Notes: a model not told the origin generated them from the letters alone. A stretch of 64,000 bases of DNA from Klebsiella oxytoca (GCF_009707385.1 NZ_CP046115.1:2976001-3040000); one strand, 5' to 3'; shown: positions 18,840-30,908, counted from the first letter of the stretch. Numbers and translations: made by a program.

Positions 18840-18858
18840 TTAAAGCCTGAGCAGACTT

Positions 18859-19611
18859 ATGATCCCGGAAAAGCGAATTATACGACGCATTCAGTCTGGC
18901 GGTTGTGCAATCCATTGCCAGGATTGCAGCATTAGCCAGCTTTGCATCCCTTTCACTCTGAACGAGCATGAGCTTGATCAGCTTGATAATATCATCGAGC
19001 GGAAAAAGCCTATCCAGAAAGGCCAAACCTTGTTCAAAGCCGGTGATGAACTGAAATCGCTGTATGCCATTCGTTCTGGCACCATTAAAAGTTACACCAT
19101 CACCGAACAGGGCGATGAGCAAATCACCGGTTTTCATCTGGCGGGCGACCTGGTTGGCTTTGACGCCATTGGTACCGGCCACCACCCGAGCTTTGCTCAG
19201 GCGCTGGAAACTTCAATGGTCTGCGAAATTCCGTTTGAAACGCTGGACGATCTTTCCGGCAAGATGCCGAATCTGCGTCAGCAGATGATGCGTCTGATGA
19301 GCGGTGAGATTAAAGGCGATCAGGATATGATTCTACTGCTTTCCAAAAAGAACGCAGAAGAGCGTCTGGCGGCCTTTATTTACAACCTGTCCCGCCGTTT
19401 TGCGCAGCGCGGTTTCTCCCCGCGCGAGTTCCGCCTCACCATGACTCGCGGCGATATCGGCAACTATCTTGGTCTGACGGTTGAAACCATCAGCCGCCTG
19501 CTGGGTCGTTTCCAGAAAAGCGGTATGCTGGCGGTTAAAGGTAAATATATCACTATCGAAAACAGCGACCTGCTGGCGCAGCTTGCTGGTCAGGCCCGTA
19601 ACGTCGCCTGA
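18859..19611 (+). CDS. fnr: Global anaerobic regulator FNR
   Basis: A 250-residue CRP/FNR-family regulator, the same length as E. coli FNR. The oxygen-sensing [4Fe-4S] ligands Cys20, Cys23, Cys29 and Cys122 are all present, with Cys16 additional. A cyclic-nucleotide-binding-like domain spans residues ~30-150 and the DNA-recognition helix contains [11 protein letters not shown] near 207-217. It switches gene expression between aerobic and anaerobic growth; candidate FNR sites elsewhere in this window are at 28825 and 45173. The gene carries an FNR box immediately upstream. Confidence 0.98.
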   Translation: MIPEKRIIRRIQSGGCAIHCQDCSISQLCIPFTLNEHELDQLDNIIERKKPIQKGQTLFKAGDELKSLYAIRSGTIKSYTITEQGDEQITGFHLAGDLVGFDAIGTGHHPSFAQALETSMVCEIPFETLDDLSGKMPNLRQQMMRLMSGEIKGDQDMILLLSKKNAEERLAAFIYNLSRRFAQRGFSPREFRLTMTRGDIGNYLGLTVETISRLLGRFQKSGMLAVKGKYITIENSDLLAQLAGQARNVA

Positions 19612-19749
19612 TAGCACTTCATTATCCGGCCAGATCGCGAATTTTTTTCTAATTTGTTGATCTGGCCAGGCTCCTCCCCTGTTTCATTTCATCCATATAG
19701 GTTATCTTTTTAATTACAAACTGTAGTTACAGTTGTAAGGAGACCCTGT

Positions 19750-20700
19750 ATGGCGAAGTATCAGAACATGCTGGTAGTAATCGACCCCAATCAGGACGAC
19801 CAGCCTGCATTGCGGCGCGCGGTGTATCTGCACCAAAGGATTGGTGGCCGCATCAAAGCCTTTTTGCCGATCTATGATTTTTCCTATGAAATGACCACTC
19901 TGCTCTCGCCCGATGAGCGCACGGCCATGCGCCAGGGCGTCATCGGACAGCGTACCGCCTGGATCCGCGAGCAGGCTAAATTTTACCTTGAATCCGGCGT
20001 GCCCATTGATATTAAAGTGGTGTGGCACAATCGTCCCTTCGAAGCCATTATCCAGGAAATCATCAGCGAAAAGCATGATTTAGTCCTGAAGATGGCACAC
20101 CAGCACGACAAGCTGGAAGCGGTCATTTTCACGCCTACGGACTGGCACCTGCTGCGTAAGTGTCCCTGCCCGGTATGGATGGTCAAAGATCAGCCGTGGC
20201 CGGAAGGCGGTAAAGCGCTGGTGGCGGTTAATCTCGCCAGTGAAGAAAACTACCATAACGCCCTCAATGAGAAACTGGTACGCGAAACCATTGAGCTGGC
20301 GGAGCAGGTAAACCACACCGAGGTTCATCTGGTAGGCGCTTATCCGGTAACGCCCATCAATATCGCGATTGAGCTACCTGATTTTGACCCCAGCGTTTAC
20401 AACGATGCCATTCGCGGTCAGCATCTGCTGGCGATGAAAGCCCTGCGGCAGAAATTCGGTATTGATGAAAACCGGACGCATGTCGAAAAAGGATTACCTG
20501 AAGAGGTCATTCCGGACCTGTCAGAGCATCTGCAGGCGGGGATCGTGGTGCTGGGGACTATCGGTCGTACCGGCCTGTCGGCGGCCTTCCTCGGCAATAC
20601 CGCCGAGCAGGTTATCGATCACCTGCGCTGCGACCTGCTGGCGCTGAAGCCGGATGAGTATCAGACGCCGGTGGAGCTGGATGACGAAGAAGACGATTAG
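19750..20700 (+). CDS. uspE: Universal stress protein UspE
   Basis: A 316-residue tandem Usp protein, the length of E. coli UspE. Two Usp domains are recognisable: residues ~3-150 and ~155-300, the second ending in [20 protein letters not shown], the nucleotide-binding-like signature. It belongs to the stress-resistance paralogues with roles in motility and adhesion. A strong AAGGAG ribosome binding site precedes the ATG. It follows fnr in the same direction after 138 bases. Confidence 0.96.
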   Translation: MAKYQNMLVVIDPNQDDQPALRRAVYLHQRIGGRIKAFLPIYDFSYEMTTLLSPDERTAMRQGVIGQRTAWIREQAKFYLESGVPIDIKVVWHNRPFEAIIQEIISEKHDLVLKMAHQHDKLEAVIFTPTDWHLLRKCPCPVWMVKDQPWPEGGKALVAVNLASEENYHNALNEKLVRETIELAEQVNHTEVHLVGAYPVTPINIAIELPDFDPSVYNDAIRGQHLLAMKALRQKFGIDENRTHVEKGLPEEVIPDLSEHLQAGIVVLGTIGRTGLSAAFLGNTAEQVIDHLRCDLLALKPDEYQTPVELDDEEDD

Positions 20701-20726
20701 CGTCGCTCTCCCGCATCCGCTGTACA

Positions 20727-20756
20727 AAATCCCCTGCCCGTGCGGGGGATTTTTTT
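20727..20756 (+). terminator. Rho-independent terminator of uspE
   Basis: An eleven-base-pair stem (20727-20737 with 20742-20752, one G-T pair) with a CCGT loop and a run of T residues at 20750-20756. It lies 26 bases after the uspE stop. Confidence 0.9.
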
Positions 20757-20771
20757 ATTTTCAATTTAGTA

Positions 20772-20794
20772 AAAATAAAGGGCCATTCGGCCCT
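20772..20794 (-). terminator. Terminator of the small minus-strand gene
   Basis: Read on the minus strand, AGGGCC-GAAT-GGCCCT is followed by TTATTTTT. It lies 28 bases after the stop of the 62-codon gene at 20823-21011. Confidence 0.8.
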
Positions 20795-20822
20795 GCTGCA
20801 ACGGTTTATCGTGACTAAAACG

Positions 20823-21011
20823 TTAGTGGATACCTAAACGCCAGGCGTGATCGATCTCTTCTCTAAGCTCCATGGAGGAGAGCGCCATTAAATCAGCGAA
20901 CTCAAGTTCCAGCAGTTTCAGCTTTTTCAGATACTGCGCGGGGGTTAAAGCAGCGGGGTCACGGCGCAGAAATTCGATGGCCAGTTGCGTGGGGGTTAAC
21001 TCGGTATCCAT
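20823..21011 (-). CDS. Small conserved-looking protein of unknown function (62 aa)
   Basis: I do not recognise this protein. The ATG at 21011 follows a good AGAGGAT ribosome binding site, and the gene has its own terminator, so it looks genuine. The product is acidic to neutral, mostly helical in appearance, with a heptad-like L-K-K-L-K-L-L-E-L-E-F segment (residues ~29-39) and no cysteine or signal peptide. It occupies the place between uspE and pntB that differs between enterobacteria. A longer in-frame version from 21077 has no better start. Confidence 0.65.
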   Translation of the reverse strand: MDTELTPTQLAIEFLRRDPAALTPAQYLKKLKLLELEFADLMALSSMELREEIDHAWRLGIH

Positions 21012-21099
21012 AATATCCTCTGTTTGGGTGAAAAACGTACGTATTATAACACCCTGAACTGATGATTTTATGAGCAAATGATGACTTCACTGGATATAT

Positions 21100-21127
21100 A
21101 AAAAAGCCGTCTCAGAAGAGACGGCTT
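21100..21127 (-). terminator. Rho-independent terminator of pntAB
   Basis: Read on the minus strand, a perfect 9-bp stem (arms at 21118-21126 and 21105-21113, TTCT loop) is followed by a run of T residues. It lies about 30 bases after the pntB stop. Confidence 0.92.
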
Positions 21128-21155
21128 AAGAAGTAAAGGTTTTAAACAATCAACC

Positions 21156-22547
<1,392 letters not shown>

Positions 22548-22554
22548 TTACCCC

Positions 22555-24605
<2,051 letters not shown>

Positions 24606-25556
24606 ATGAAGCTTAAGAACTCACTCCTCGCGTCTGCTCTTCTGGCTACCACCGCGTTGTCTGCCCATGCAGCTAAAGAGCTGACTCCGGAGCAGGCGGC
24701 AGCGCTGAAGCCCTACGATCGCGTGGTGGTCACCGGGCGTTTTAACGCCATTGGCGACGCGGTGCAGGCAGTTTCCCGTAAAGCAGACAAAGAAGGCGCG
24801 GCTTCCTTTTATGTTGTCGACACGTCTGATTTTGGCAGCGGCGGCAACTTGCGCGTAACGGCCGACTTTTATAAAGAAAACGCCCCGCAGGCAGACGCGC
24901 CGAAAAATCGTATTATCAACGGCATAATGGAATTACCGAAAGACCAGGCCGTTGAGCTGGAACCTTTCGATACCGTCACCGTCCAGGGTTTCTTCCGCAG
25001 CCAGCCGGAAGTTAACGACGCCATCACTAAAGCGGCAAGGACCAAGGGCGCAGCCTCTTTCTTTATCGTGCGCCAGGTTGATGCCAACCAGGGCGGCAAC
25101 CAGCGAATCACCGCCTATATCTACAAAGCGGATGCCAAAAAACGCGTTCTGCAAAGCCCTGACGCTATACCTGCTGATTCAGAAGCCGGTCGCGCGGCGC
25201 TGGCTGAAGGCGGAGAAGCGGCCAAAAAAGTTGAAATTCCAGGGGTTGCGACCACTGCCGCTGTTGGATCCGGTACTGGCGTAGGTCGATTCTTCGAAAC
25301 GCAATCGTCTAAAGGCGGACGTTACACTGTCACTCTTCCGGACGGCACAAAAGTTGAGGAAGTGAATAAAATCACCGCCGCGCAGATGGTTCCTTACGAC
25401 AGCATCAAGTTTACCGGTAACTACGGTAACATGACGGAAATCTCCTACCAGACGGCTAAGCGCGCCGCTAAAAAAGGCGCGAAGTACTATCACATTACCC
25501 GTCAGTGGCAAGAGCGCGGTGGCAACATCACTATCAGCGCGGATCTGTATAAATAA
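24606..25556 (+). CDS. ydgH: Periplasmic DUF1471 (YdgH/BhsA/McbA) three-domain protein
   Basis: A 316-residue secreted protein with a clear signal peptide (M-K-L-K-N-S then hydrophobic core, cleavage after A-H-A, residue ~22). Three DUF1471 repeats follow, each with a Y-D/F-D-x-V-x-V-x-G-x-F start and an A-x-x-K-G-A-x-x-F/Y-x-I core near residues 40, 130 and 255. Related proteins function in stress resistance, biofilm and envelope homeostasis; YdgH has been renamed SspA-like in some organisms but its biochemical role is not settled. The ATG at 24606 is chosen because it begins the signal peptide. Confidence 0.93.
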   Translation: MKLKNSLLASALLATTALSAHAAKELTPEQAAALKPYDRVVVTGRFNAIGDAVQAVSRKADKEGAASFYVVDTSDFGSGGNLRVTADFYKENAPQADAPKNRIINGIMELPKDQAVELEPFDTVTVQGFFRSQPEVNDAITKAARTKGAASFFIVRQVDANQGGNQRITAYIYKADAKKRVLQSPDAIPADSEAGRAALAEGGEAAKKVEIPGVATTAAVGSGTGVGRFFETQSSKGGRYTVTLPDGTKVEEVNKITAAQMVPYDSIKFTGNYGNMTEISYQTAKRAAKKGAKYYHITRQWQERGGNITISADLYK

Positions 25557-25573
25557 CAGCCTTTAAGCTGAAC

Positions 25574-25606
25574 AAAAAGGCGGCGATTTGCCGCCTTTTT
25601 TCTTTT
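25574..25606 (+). terminator. Rho-independent terminator of ydgH
   Basis: A perfect 11-bp stem AAAAAGGCGGC/GCCGCCTTTTT with a GATTT loop, continuing into further T residues. Confidence 0.93.
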
Positions 25607-25734
25607 TTTCATTTCCGCCATTGCATGCCTACAAAACACTCCGTAAAATCCCGCGCCTTAGCGCAATCTTCCATTTTTATGCGATTTCGCAAAATAAATA
25701 TTCTTTGTTTGCTCATTGTCACCTCGGGAATGCA

Positions 25735-27117
25735 ATGGAAAAGAAATTGGGGCTTAGCGCCCTGACCGCGCTGGTACTCAGCTCAATGCTGGGTGCCGGT
25801 GTATTCAGTCTGCCGCAAAACATGGCCGCCGTCGCCAGCCCTTCCGCACTGCTTATCGGCTGGGGCATCACCGGCGTAGGGATCCTGTTCCTCGCCTTTG
25901 CCATGCTGCTGCTCACCCGTATTCGTCCGGAGCTCGACGGCGGTATTTTTACCTACGCCCGGGAAGGCTTCGGCGAGCTGATTGGTTTCTGCTCGGCCTG
26001 GGGCTACTGGCTGTGCGCGGTTATCGCCAATGTCTCCTATCTGGTGATCGTGTTCTCGGCGCTGAGTTTCTTTACCGATACCCCTGAGCTGCGCCTGTTT
26101 GGCGACGGTAACACCTGGCAATCCATCGTTGGCGCATCCGTGCTGTTGTGGATTGTGCACTTTCTGGTTTTGCGCGGCGTACAAACGGCGGCGGGTATCA
26201 ACCTTGCAGCGACGCTTGCGAAGCTGCTGCCGCTTGGCGCGTTCGTCGCACTGGCCGCCGTTGCGTTTCGCATGGAGACATTCCGCCTGGATTTCAGCGG
26301 CCTGGCGCTGGGCGTGCCGGTATGGGAGCAGGTGAAAAACACCATGCTGATCACCCTATGGGTATTTATCGGCGTCGAGGGGGCGGTCGTTGTTTCCGCC
26401 CGCGCGCGCCATAAACGGGACGTAGGGCGCGCGACGCTGCTGGCGGTACTCTCTGCGCTGGCGGTCTATCTGCTGGTGACGCTGCTCTCTTTAGGCGTCG
26501 TCCCGCGAAGCGAACTGGCGGAAATACGAAACCCGTCAATGGCCGGGCTGATGGTCAAAATGATGGGTTCCTGGGGCGAAATCGTTATCGCCGCCGGGCT
26601 GATTATCTCCGTTTGCGGCGCATACCTGAGCTGGACGATTATGGCGGCCGAAGTACCTTATCTGGCCGCGACGCACAAAGCATTCCCCCGTCTGTTCGCG
26701 CGAACAAATAAAAACAATGCCCCTTCGTCTTCTCTATGGCTCACCAATATCAGCGTGCAGGCTTCACTGGTGCTGATCTGGCTTACCGGCTCAGATTACA
26801 ACACGCTGCTGACCATCGCCTCGGAGATGATTCTGGTCCCGTACTTCCTGGTCGGCGCATTTCTGTTGAAAATTGCCCGGAAGCCGCTGCACAAGGCGGT
26901 AGGTGTCGGAGCCTGCATTTATGGCTTATGGTTATTATATGCTTCCGGCCCTGTGCATTTATTATTGTCAGTGATACTTTACGCTCCAGGTCTGCTGGTT
27001 TTTCTGTATGCCCGTCGTACACACCAGCACGACCGCCCGCTCAAACGCCGTGATCTGGCATTAATTGGTTTTTTGCTGGTTGCCGCCGTACCGGCAACGT
27101 GGATGTTGGTAGGGTAA
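25735..27117 (+). CDS. ydgI: APC-family basic amino acid antiporter YdgI (arginine/ornithine ArcD-like)
   Basis: A 460-residue inner-membrane transporter, the same length as E. coli YdgI, with about 12 hydrophobic segments and the APC-family N-terminal S-S-M-L-G-A-G-V-F-S-L-P-Q-N motif. By similarity it is a putative arginine:ornithine antiporter, but transport has not been demonstrated to my knowledge. The ATG at 25735 is preferred; the same frame is open upstream, but the upstream residues do not resemble a transporter N-terminus. Confidence 0.92.
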   Translation: MEKKLGLSALTALVLSSMLGAGVFSLPQNMAAVASPSALLIGWGITGVGILFLAFAMLLLTRIRPELDGGIFTYAREGFGELIGFCSAWGYWLCAVIANVSYLVIVFSALSFFTDTPELRLFGDGNTWQSIVGASVLLWIVHFLVLRGVQTAAGINLAATLAKLLPLGAFVALAAVAFRMETFRLDFSGLALGVPVWEQVKNTMLITLWVFIGVEGAVVVSARARHKRDVGRATLLAVLSALAVYLLVTLLSLGVVPRSELAEIRNPSMAGLMVKMMGSWGEIVIAAGLIISVCGAYLSWTIMAAEVPYLAATHKAFPRLFARTNKNNAPSSSLWLTNISVQASLVLIWLTGSDYNTLLTIASEMILVPYFLVGAFLLKIARKPLHKAVGVGACIYGLWLLYASGPVHLLLSVILYAPGLLVFLYARRTHQHDRPLKRRDLALIGFLLVAAVPATWMLVG

Positions 27118-27131
27118 GCGGTTGCCCTACC
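27108..27131. repeat. REP-like hairpin at the end of ydgI
   Basis: GGTAGGG (27108-27114) and CCCTACC (27125-27131) form a 7-bp stem overlapping the ydgI stop codon. It shares the GGTAG/CTACC core with hairpins at 5792, 45033 and 47106. Confidence 0.4.
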
Positions 27132-27153
27132 GCTGAACTCAAAGGAGATACCC

Positions 27154-27879
27154 ATGGCTGACATCCAGCCTCATCCGATCCTGATTACCGGCGGGGGCCG
27201 TCGTATCGGACTCGCCCTGGCCCGCCATTTTCTGGCGCAGCGGCAGCCCGTTATCATCAGCTACCGCACCTGGTATCCCTCCATCGACGCGTTGCGAGAA
27301 GCGGGCGCCGTCTGCCTGCATGCGGATTTCAGTACGGACGACAGCATTCTGGCATTTGCCGAAGAGGTTAAAACGCAAGCCGGCAATGGCCTGCGCGCAA
27401 TCATCCATAACGCCAGCGGCTGGATGGCGGAAAAGCCGGGTATTCCGTTAACCACCGTACTTGCCAGCATGATGCAAATTCACGTCAACGCCCCCTACCT
27501 GCTCAACCATGCGCTGGAAAGCCTGCTGCGCGGCCACGGCCACGCCGCCAGCGACATTATCCATATTACCGACTACGTGGTTGAGCGCGGCAGCGATAAG
27601 CATATTGCCTACGCCGCCAGTAAGGCGGCACTGGATAATATGAGCCGATCGTTTGCCCGCAAGCTGGCGCCGGAAATTAAGGTCAACGCCATTGCCCCAT
27701 CGCTGATCATATTTAATGAAGGCGATGACGCAGAGTACCGCAGGCAGGCGCTCGATAAATCGCTGATGAAAATCGCCCCAGGTGAAAAAGAGATTATTGA
27801 GCTGATTGAATATCTGTTCAGCAGTCACTACGTGACCGGTCGCTCATTTGCCGTCGATGGCGGCCGCCACCTGCGTTAA
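27154..27879 (+). CDS. folM: Dihydromonapterin reductase / dihydrofolate reductase FolM
   Basis: A 241-residue short-chain dehydrogenase, one residue longer than E. coli FolM. The NADPH-binding T-G-G-G-R-R-I-G motif (residues ~12-19) with two arginines fits a pteridine reductase-like enzyme; the catalytic Y-x-x-x-K is Y-A-A-S-K near residue 152-156. It reduces dihydromonapterin and, weakly, dihydrofolate. An AAAGGAGA ribosome binding site precedes the ATG. Its stop overlaps the stop of convergent ydgC. Confidence 0.95.
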   Translation: MADIQPHPILITGGGRRIGLALARHFLAQRQPVIISYRTWYPSIDALREAGAVCLHADFSTDDSILAFAEEVKTQAGNGLRAIIHNASGWMAEKPGIPLTTVLASMMQIHVNAPYLLNHALESLLRGHGHAASDIIHITDYVVERGSDKHIAYAASKAALDNMSRSFARKLAPEIKVNAIAPSLIIFNEGDDAEYRRQALDKSLMKIAPGEKEIIELIEYLFSSHYVTGRSFAVDGGRHLR

Positions 27880-28211
27880 TGGAAACGACTCCAGCCAATA
27901 ATCAGCAGCCACGCGCATAAGCTCCAGCACACCACTGCGCCTGCCAGGGCAAACGGCAGGCGCATGATTCCGGTGAAATACCATAGCGAAAGCAAATAGA
28001 TAAAGTACGGTATGATCGACCACATACCGAAGACGATGGTAGTCCGCAGCGCTTCGATACCCCGTTCGCTGGCAACGATGTAGTGCGCAATCAGCGCGAA
28101 GGTGGGAAAGAGCGGAATTAATCCGGCGATATAGTAATTTTTCGTTTTGGACAGCACGCCAATCAGGACAACTACCAGCGCCCCAAGCAGCGCTTTTATC
28201 AACAGCCCCAT
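27876..28211 (-). CDS. ydgC: Inner-membrane protein YdgC (GlpM family)
   Basis: A 111-residue protein with four predicted membrane helices, identical in length and nearly in sequence to E. coli YdgC, a member of the GlpM-like family. Function unknown; in related bacteria GlpM is linked to alginate or glycerol metabolism and E. coli ydgC has been tied to the Rcs envelope response. Start ATG 28211 is the normal family start; a longer frame to 28394 is unsupported. Confidence 0.93.
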   Translation of the reverse strand: MGLLIKALLGALVVVLIGVLSKTKNYYIAGLIPLFPTFALIAHYIVASERGIEALRTTIVFGMWSIIPYFIYLLSLWYFTGIMRLPFALAGAVVCWSLCAWLLIIGWSRFH

Positions 28212-29115
28212 TCCTTTTGCCTTAACATTTGAACAACCAGAGCCCGCAGCATAGCGGAACAGCCGATATTTATAAATGCGTAAAAATGGCAAACTGGCAT
28301 AGCCGCAACGACAGATTTTCCACACCTCCTGAGACTGCTCTCCCTGCAAGGAGCGCCGGTTAGTTTTTGCTATGAGAATATCCTGCCAGGCCAACGCAAC
28401 GCGCTGTTTCAGGCCCGGCTAACGGCTCCTCGAACCCTGCTTTTTTTTCACAACCGGAAGAGACGCGCATTGGTTATTTTCCGGTTATACGTATAACTTA
28501 CGATTTATCGCACTTTTGCACAAAAATCAGTTCAATATATTTACTCTGCAAACAAGAACAGCAAATTTATAAATAAAACCCGCCATGGATATAAGCTATT
28601 AATCAGCATTTAAAAAATAGTTTATTTATATTTTATAAAAAATATGACTATTGAATCTGGAGAAATGATACAAATCAATACCTGGATCGTTCTTGAGAAT
28701 ACTGATTATTGATTTAGACACATTATTGCCTTTTTTAATTATTTTTATATTATTTCCCTGAGTAGCACAAAAATAAAAAGGCATAGAACTTTCTTAGGAA
28801 AAAAGTACAATAAGGCGTTATTTTTTGATTGAAATCAATATAAAACCGATTTCATCCGAAAGCATACTTTGCCAGTAATTAAATGCATGCCAGTGAATAT
28901 GATCGTAATTATCTGATTTCGCGATCTTTCGATCTAAACCAATTGTTAATTTCAGTGTTTTATTCTGTTAATTAATGCCAATGCAGTTCATTAGTTCATT
29001 GCCAGTGTGTTTTTCGAATCATTAACTTGTTGCTATTATCATTAGCAGTGTTAGGTACTCATACCTTCGTAAGCATCGATATTATTCTGTATAAGAAAAA
29101 GCTAAAGGAAATTTA
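28212..29115. other. 904-base AT-rich gene-free region upstream of the iraM-like gene
   Basis: No gene of credible length is visible on either strand. Base composition is much richer in A and T than the flanking ancestral genes, a sign of foreign or H-NS-bound DNA. The only clear signal is the perfect FNR-type box at 28825-28838 with a possible -10 sequence downstream. An unrecognised small RNA is possible but not supported by a terminator. Confidence 0.6.
28825..28838 (+). promoter_or_regulatory. Perfect FNR-type binding site
   Basis: TTGATTGAAATCAA matches the FNR consensus TTGATNNNNATCAA at all ten fixed positions. CATACT at 28863-28868 could serve as a -10 element, placing the box at about -42 to -43, the class II activation position, for rightward transcription towards the small ORF at 29116 and the iraM-like gene. 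Confidence 0.6.
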
Positions 29116-29196
29116 ATGTTCAAGCCTGCCTTCCCCTCACCCTCAAATCATCCGAACCTGGTCGAAAAATATTTATCAGTTGTCGCATGTGCATAA
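29116..29196 (+). CDS. Possible 26-codon leader peptide before the iraM-like gene
   Basis: ATG at 29116 follows a strong AAAGGAA ribosome binding site at the right distance; the frame encodes 26 residues and stops at 29194-29196, 20 bases before the start of the iraM-like gene. No similarity is recognised. It may be a translated leader that couples or controls iraM translation, or chance. Only the ribosome binding site and position support it. Confidence 0.35.
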   Translation: MFKPAFPSPSNHPNLVEKYLSVVACA

Positions 29197-29216
29197 ATTT
29201 ATGGAGAGCATCAAGC

Positions 29217-29564
29217 ATGGAGTGGAATATCGAAAATAGTCTTGTATGTCCTGTAACAGGAACCGGATTTTCCGTTGCGTCTAGTGCGAGAAATCTGAAA
29301 TTAATCATCTGGTATAATGGTGATTATTTTTTGAACATCGGCTCGGTTATTAACATCTCACAACGTGAAACTCTGCTTAACGGTGAGCCTGGAGAGCTGC
29401 AGATCATTCATGCCTTCCCCTACACGGAGAGTTTATGGTCAATGCTTGCCAGGTATATTCAATGTCCGGGTAATCAGAATCCAATGTTGGCGATCTGCAA
29501 TCGAAGAAATATCTGCAAATTCGCCTTATGCCCGTATGGCGCGAGGCACAAGAGTCTTGAATAA
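29217..29564 (+). CDS. iraM: IraM-like anti-adaptor of RssB (RpoS stabiliser)
   Basis: A 115-residue product that aligns from end to end with E. coli IraM (107 aa) as I remember it: M-x-W start, the (M/L)-I-I-W-Y segment near residue 30, the x-I-x-H-A/I-x-P-(F/Y) segment followed by L-W-S-(L/M)-L near residue 72-80, and a cysteine-rich end C-x(n)-C-P-Y-G. IraM binds the adaptor RssB and so protects sigma S from ClpXP proteolysis; in E. coli it is induced by PhoPQ under low Mg2+. The ATG at 29217 follows GGAGAG and matches the family start; an ATG at 29187 is an alternative. In E. coli iraM lies elsewhere; here it is next to rstA, a PhoP-regulated gene. Codon use is AT-rich, suggesting horizontal origin. 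Confidence 0.7.
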   Translation: MEWNIENSLVCPVTGTGFSVASSARNLKLIIWYNGDYFLNIGSVINISQRETLLNGEPGELQIIHAFPYTESLWSMLARYIQCPGNQNPMLAICNRRNICKFALCPYGARHKSLE

Positions 29565-29908
29565 GTGCTCTCTGATTTGCGCTTTATACTCGGTCGCCCG
29601 TTTCTCTGCGGGCAGAGTCTGTTCCGGCGGATCTGGCCCACATCATATTGTTCCTGTGCCCGTAGCGCGCAACGCTCCTGAGCATATCTGAATCCAATGT
29701 CGGTTTATGCAAAACACCGGTCTTCTCCCCGCCTCTCCATCGCGCAAATGGATGGCGAATTTACTGGCTAACTCATAGCTCATATTAATGCCCGAATGGT
29801 TTACAATGCCAACAGCGTATACATTGGCTCCTGCCCTCATGCGCGGTATAAGCCACGATCCTGATCAGGCGTTTCAAACGGTTATAGATGGGTGCAAGCA
29901 TACACGAT
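29565..29908. other. 344-base region between the iraM-like gene and rstA
   Basis: No gene is recognised. A GTTTC-AAACG-GTTAT sequence at 29871-29885 vaguely recalls the PhoP box of the rstA promoter but lies too close to the start codon to be convincing. The rstA promoter must be here. Confidence 0.4.
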
Positions 29909-30625
29909 ATGAATAAAATTGTTTTCGTTGAGGATGATGCGGAGGTCGGTGCTCTGATTGCGGCCTATCTTGGTAAACACGATATGGACGTTGTCGTCGA
30001 ACCGCGCGGCGATCGGGCTGAGGAAGTTATTGCACGCGAGAAACCCGATCTGGTGCTGCTGGATATCATGTTACCGGGTAAAGATGGTATGACGCTGTGT
30101 CGGGATTTACGCGGTCAGTGGCAGGGTCCTATCGTGCTGCTGACCTCCCTGGACAGCGACATGAACCATATTCTGTCCCTTGAAATGGGCGCCAGCGACT
30201 ATATCCTGAAAACGACGCCGCCTGCGGTACTGTTAGCTCGTTTGCGTTTGCATCTGCGCCAGCATAATGCGGTTCCTGGCAGCGCTACCCCCTCCTCACT
30301 CACACCGCATAAAGCGATAACCTTTGGCTCCCTGAGCATCGATCCGGTTAATCGGCAGGTAATGCTTAGCGGTGAAAGCATTGCGCTGTCCACGGCGGAT
30401 TTCGACCTGCTCTGGGAGTTAGCAACCCATGCCGGTCAGATTATGGATCGGGATGCTTTATTAAAAAATCTGCGCGGCGTCAGCTACGATGGTATGGATC
30501 GCAGCGTCGATGTTGCCATTTCCCGCCTGCGCAAGAAGCTTCTCGATAACGCAACAGAACCTTACCGTATTAAGACGGTACGTAACAAAGGCTATCTGTT
30601 TGCCCCGCACGCCTGGGACAATTAA
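29909..30625 (+). CDS. rstA: Response regulator RstA
   Basis: A 238-residue OmpR/PhoB-type regulator closely matching E. coli RstA. The receiver domain has the acidic pair Glu9-Asp10 (V-E-D-D), phosphoacceptor Asp52 in L-L-D-I-M-L-P-G and Lys in I-L-K-T-T-P-P; the winged-helix domain ends in R-I-K-T-V-R-N-K-G-Y-L-F. The ATG at 29909 gives the standard M-N-x-I-V-F-V-E-D-D start. It pairs with RstB, but here the rstB gene lies 1.8 kb downstream behind two unrelated genes instead of following directly. Confidence 0.96.
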   Translation: MNKIVFVEDDAEVGALIAAYLGKHDMDVVVEPRGDRAEEVIAREKPDLVLLDIMLPGKDGMTLCRDLRGQWQGPIVLLTSLDSDMNHILSLEMGASDYILKTTPPAVLLARLRLHLRQHNAVPGSATPSSLTPHKAITFGSLSIDPVNRQVMLSGESIALSTADFDLLWELATHAGQIMDRDALLKNLRGVSYDGMDRSVDVAISRLRKKLLDNATEPYRIKTVRNKGYLFAPHAWDN

Positions 30626-30684
30626 TTAATCACTCTGTCGTTGAAAAAATCGCCAGCGCGGGTTTAACCAGCAAAATAAACGCA

Positions 30685-30722
30685 ACCTCCTGTTAAAGAT
30701 AATCTTTGTAAAAACAGGAGGT
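30685..30722. repeat. Inverted repeat downstream of rstA
   Basis: ACCTCCTGTT (30685-30694) and AACAGGAGGT (30713-30722) are perfect 10-bp arms. The loop itself contains a smaller inverted repeat, AAAGAT/ATCTTT. No T tract follows, so it may be a terminator for rstA, a processing site or a scar at the insertion junction. Confidence 0.5.
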
Positions 30723-30880
30723 GACTAAATAAAAGTCAGCTGATCTTAAATACGAGTGGTCAGTTTCTCCTGCTTTACTCGCTAATTCATTGTTGCTAAA
30801 AGCTAAAACTCCTGCCTTTATCCAGGATCCTTTAACCACTCTGACTTCATGGGTATTAAAGGGCATATTAATATCCGCAC

Positions 30881-30908
30881 AATTAGTAGACTTGATAGTC
30901 TACTAATT
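30881..30908. promoter_or_regulatory. Perfect 28-bp palindrome, candidate TetR-family operator
   Basis: Arms AATTAGTAGACT (30881-30892) and AGTCTACTAATT (30897-30908) are exact reverse complements around TGAT. The core TAGACT-N4-AGTCTA resembles operators of NemR-like TetR regulators (TAGACC-N4-GGTCTA). It is 46 bases upstream of the doxX-like gene, whose partner encodes a TetR-family protein. Confidence 0.75.

Noticed and set aside
28212..29115. Small RNA gene in the AT-rich region
   Set aside because: No hairpin followed by a T tract was found that would end a short transcript from the FNR-type promoter, so an RNA gene is not claimed.
29871..29885. PhoP box upstream of rstA
   Set aside because: GTTTC-AAACG-GTTAT is only a partial match and is too near the start codon to leave room for a -10 and leader.
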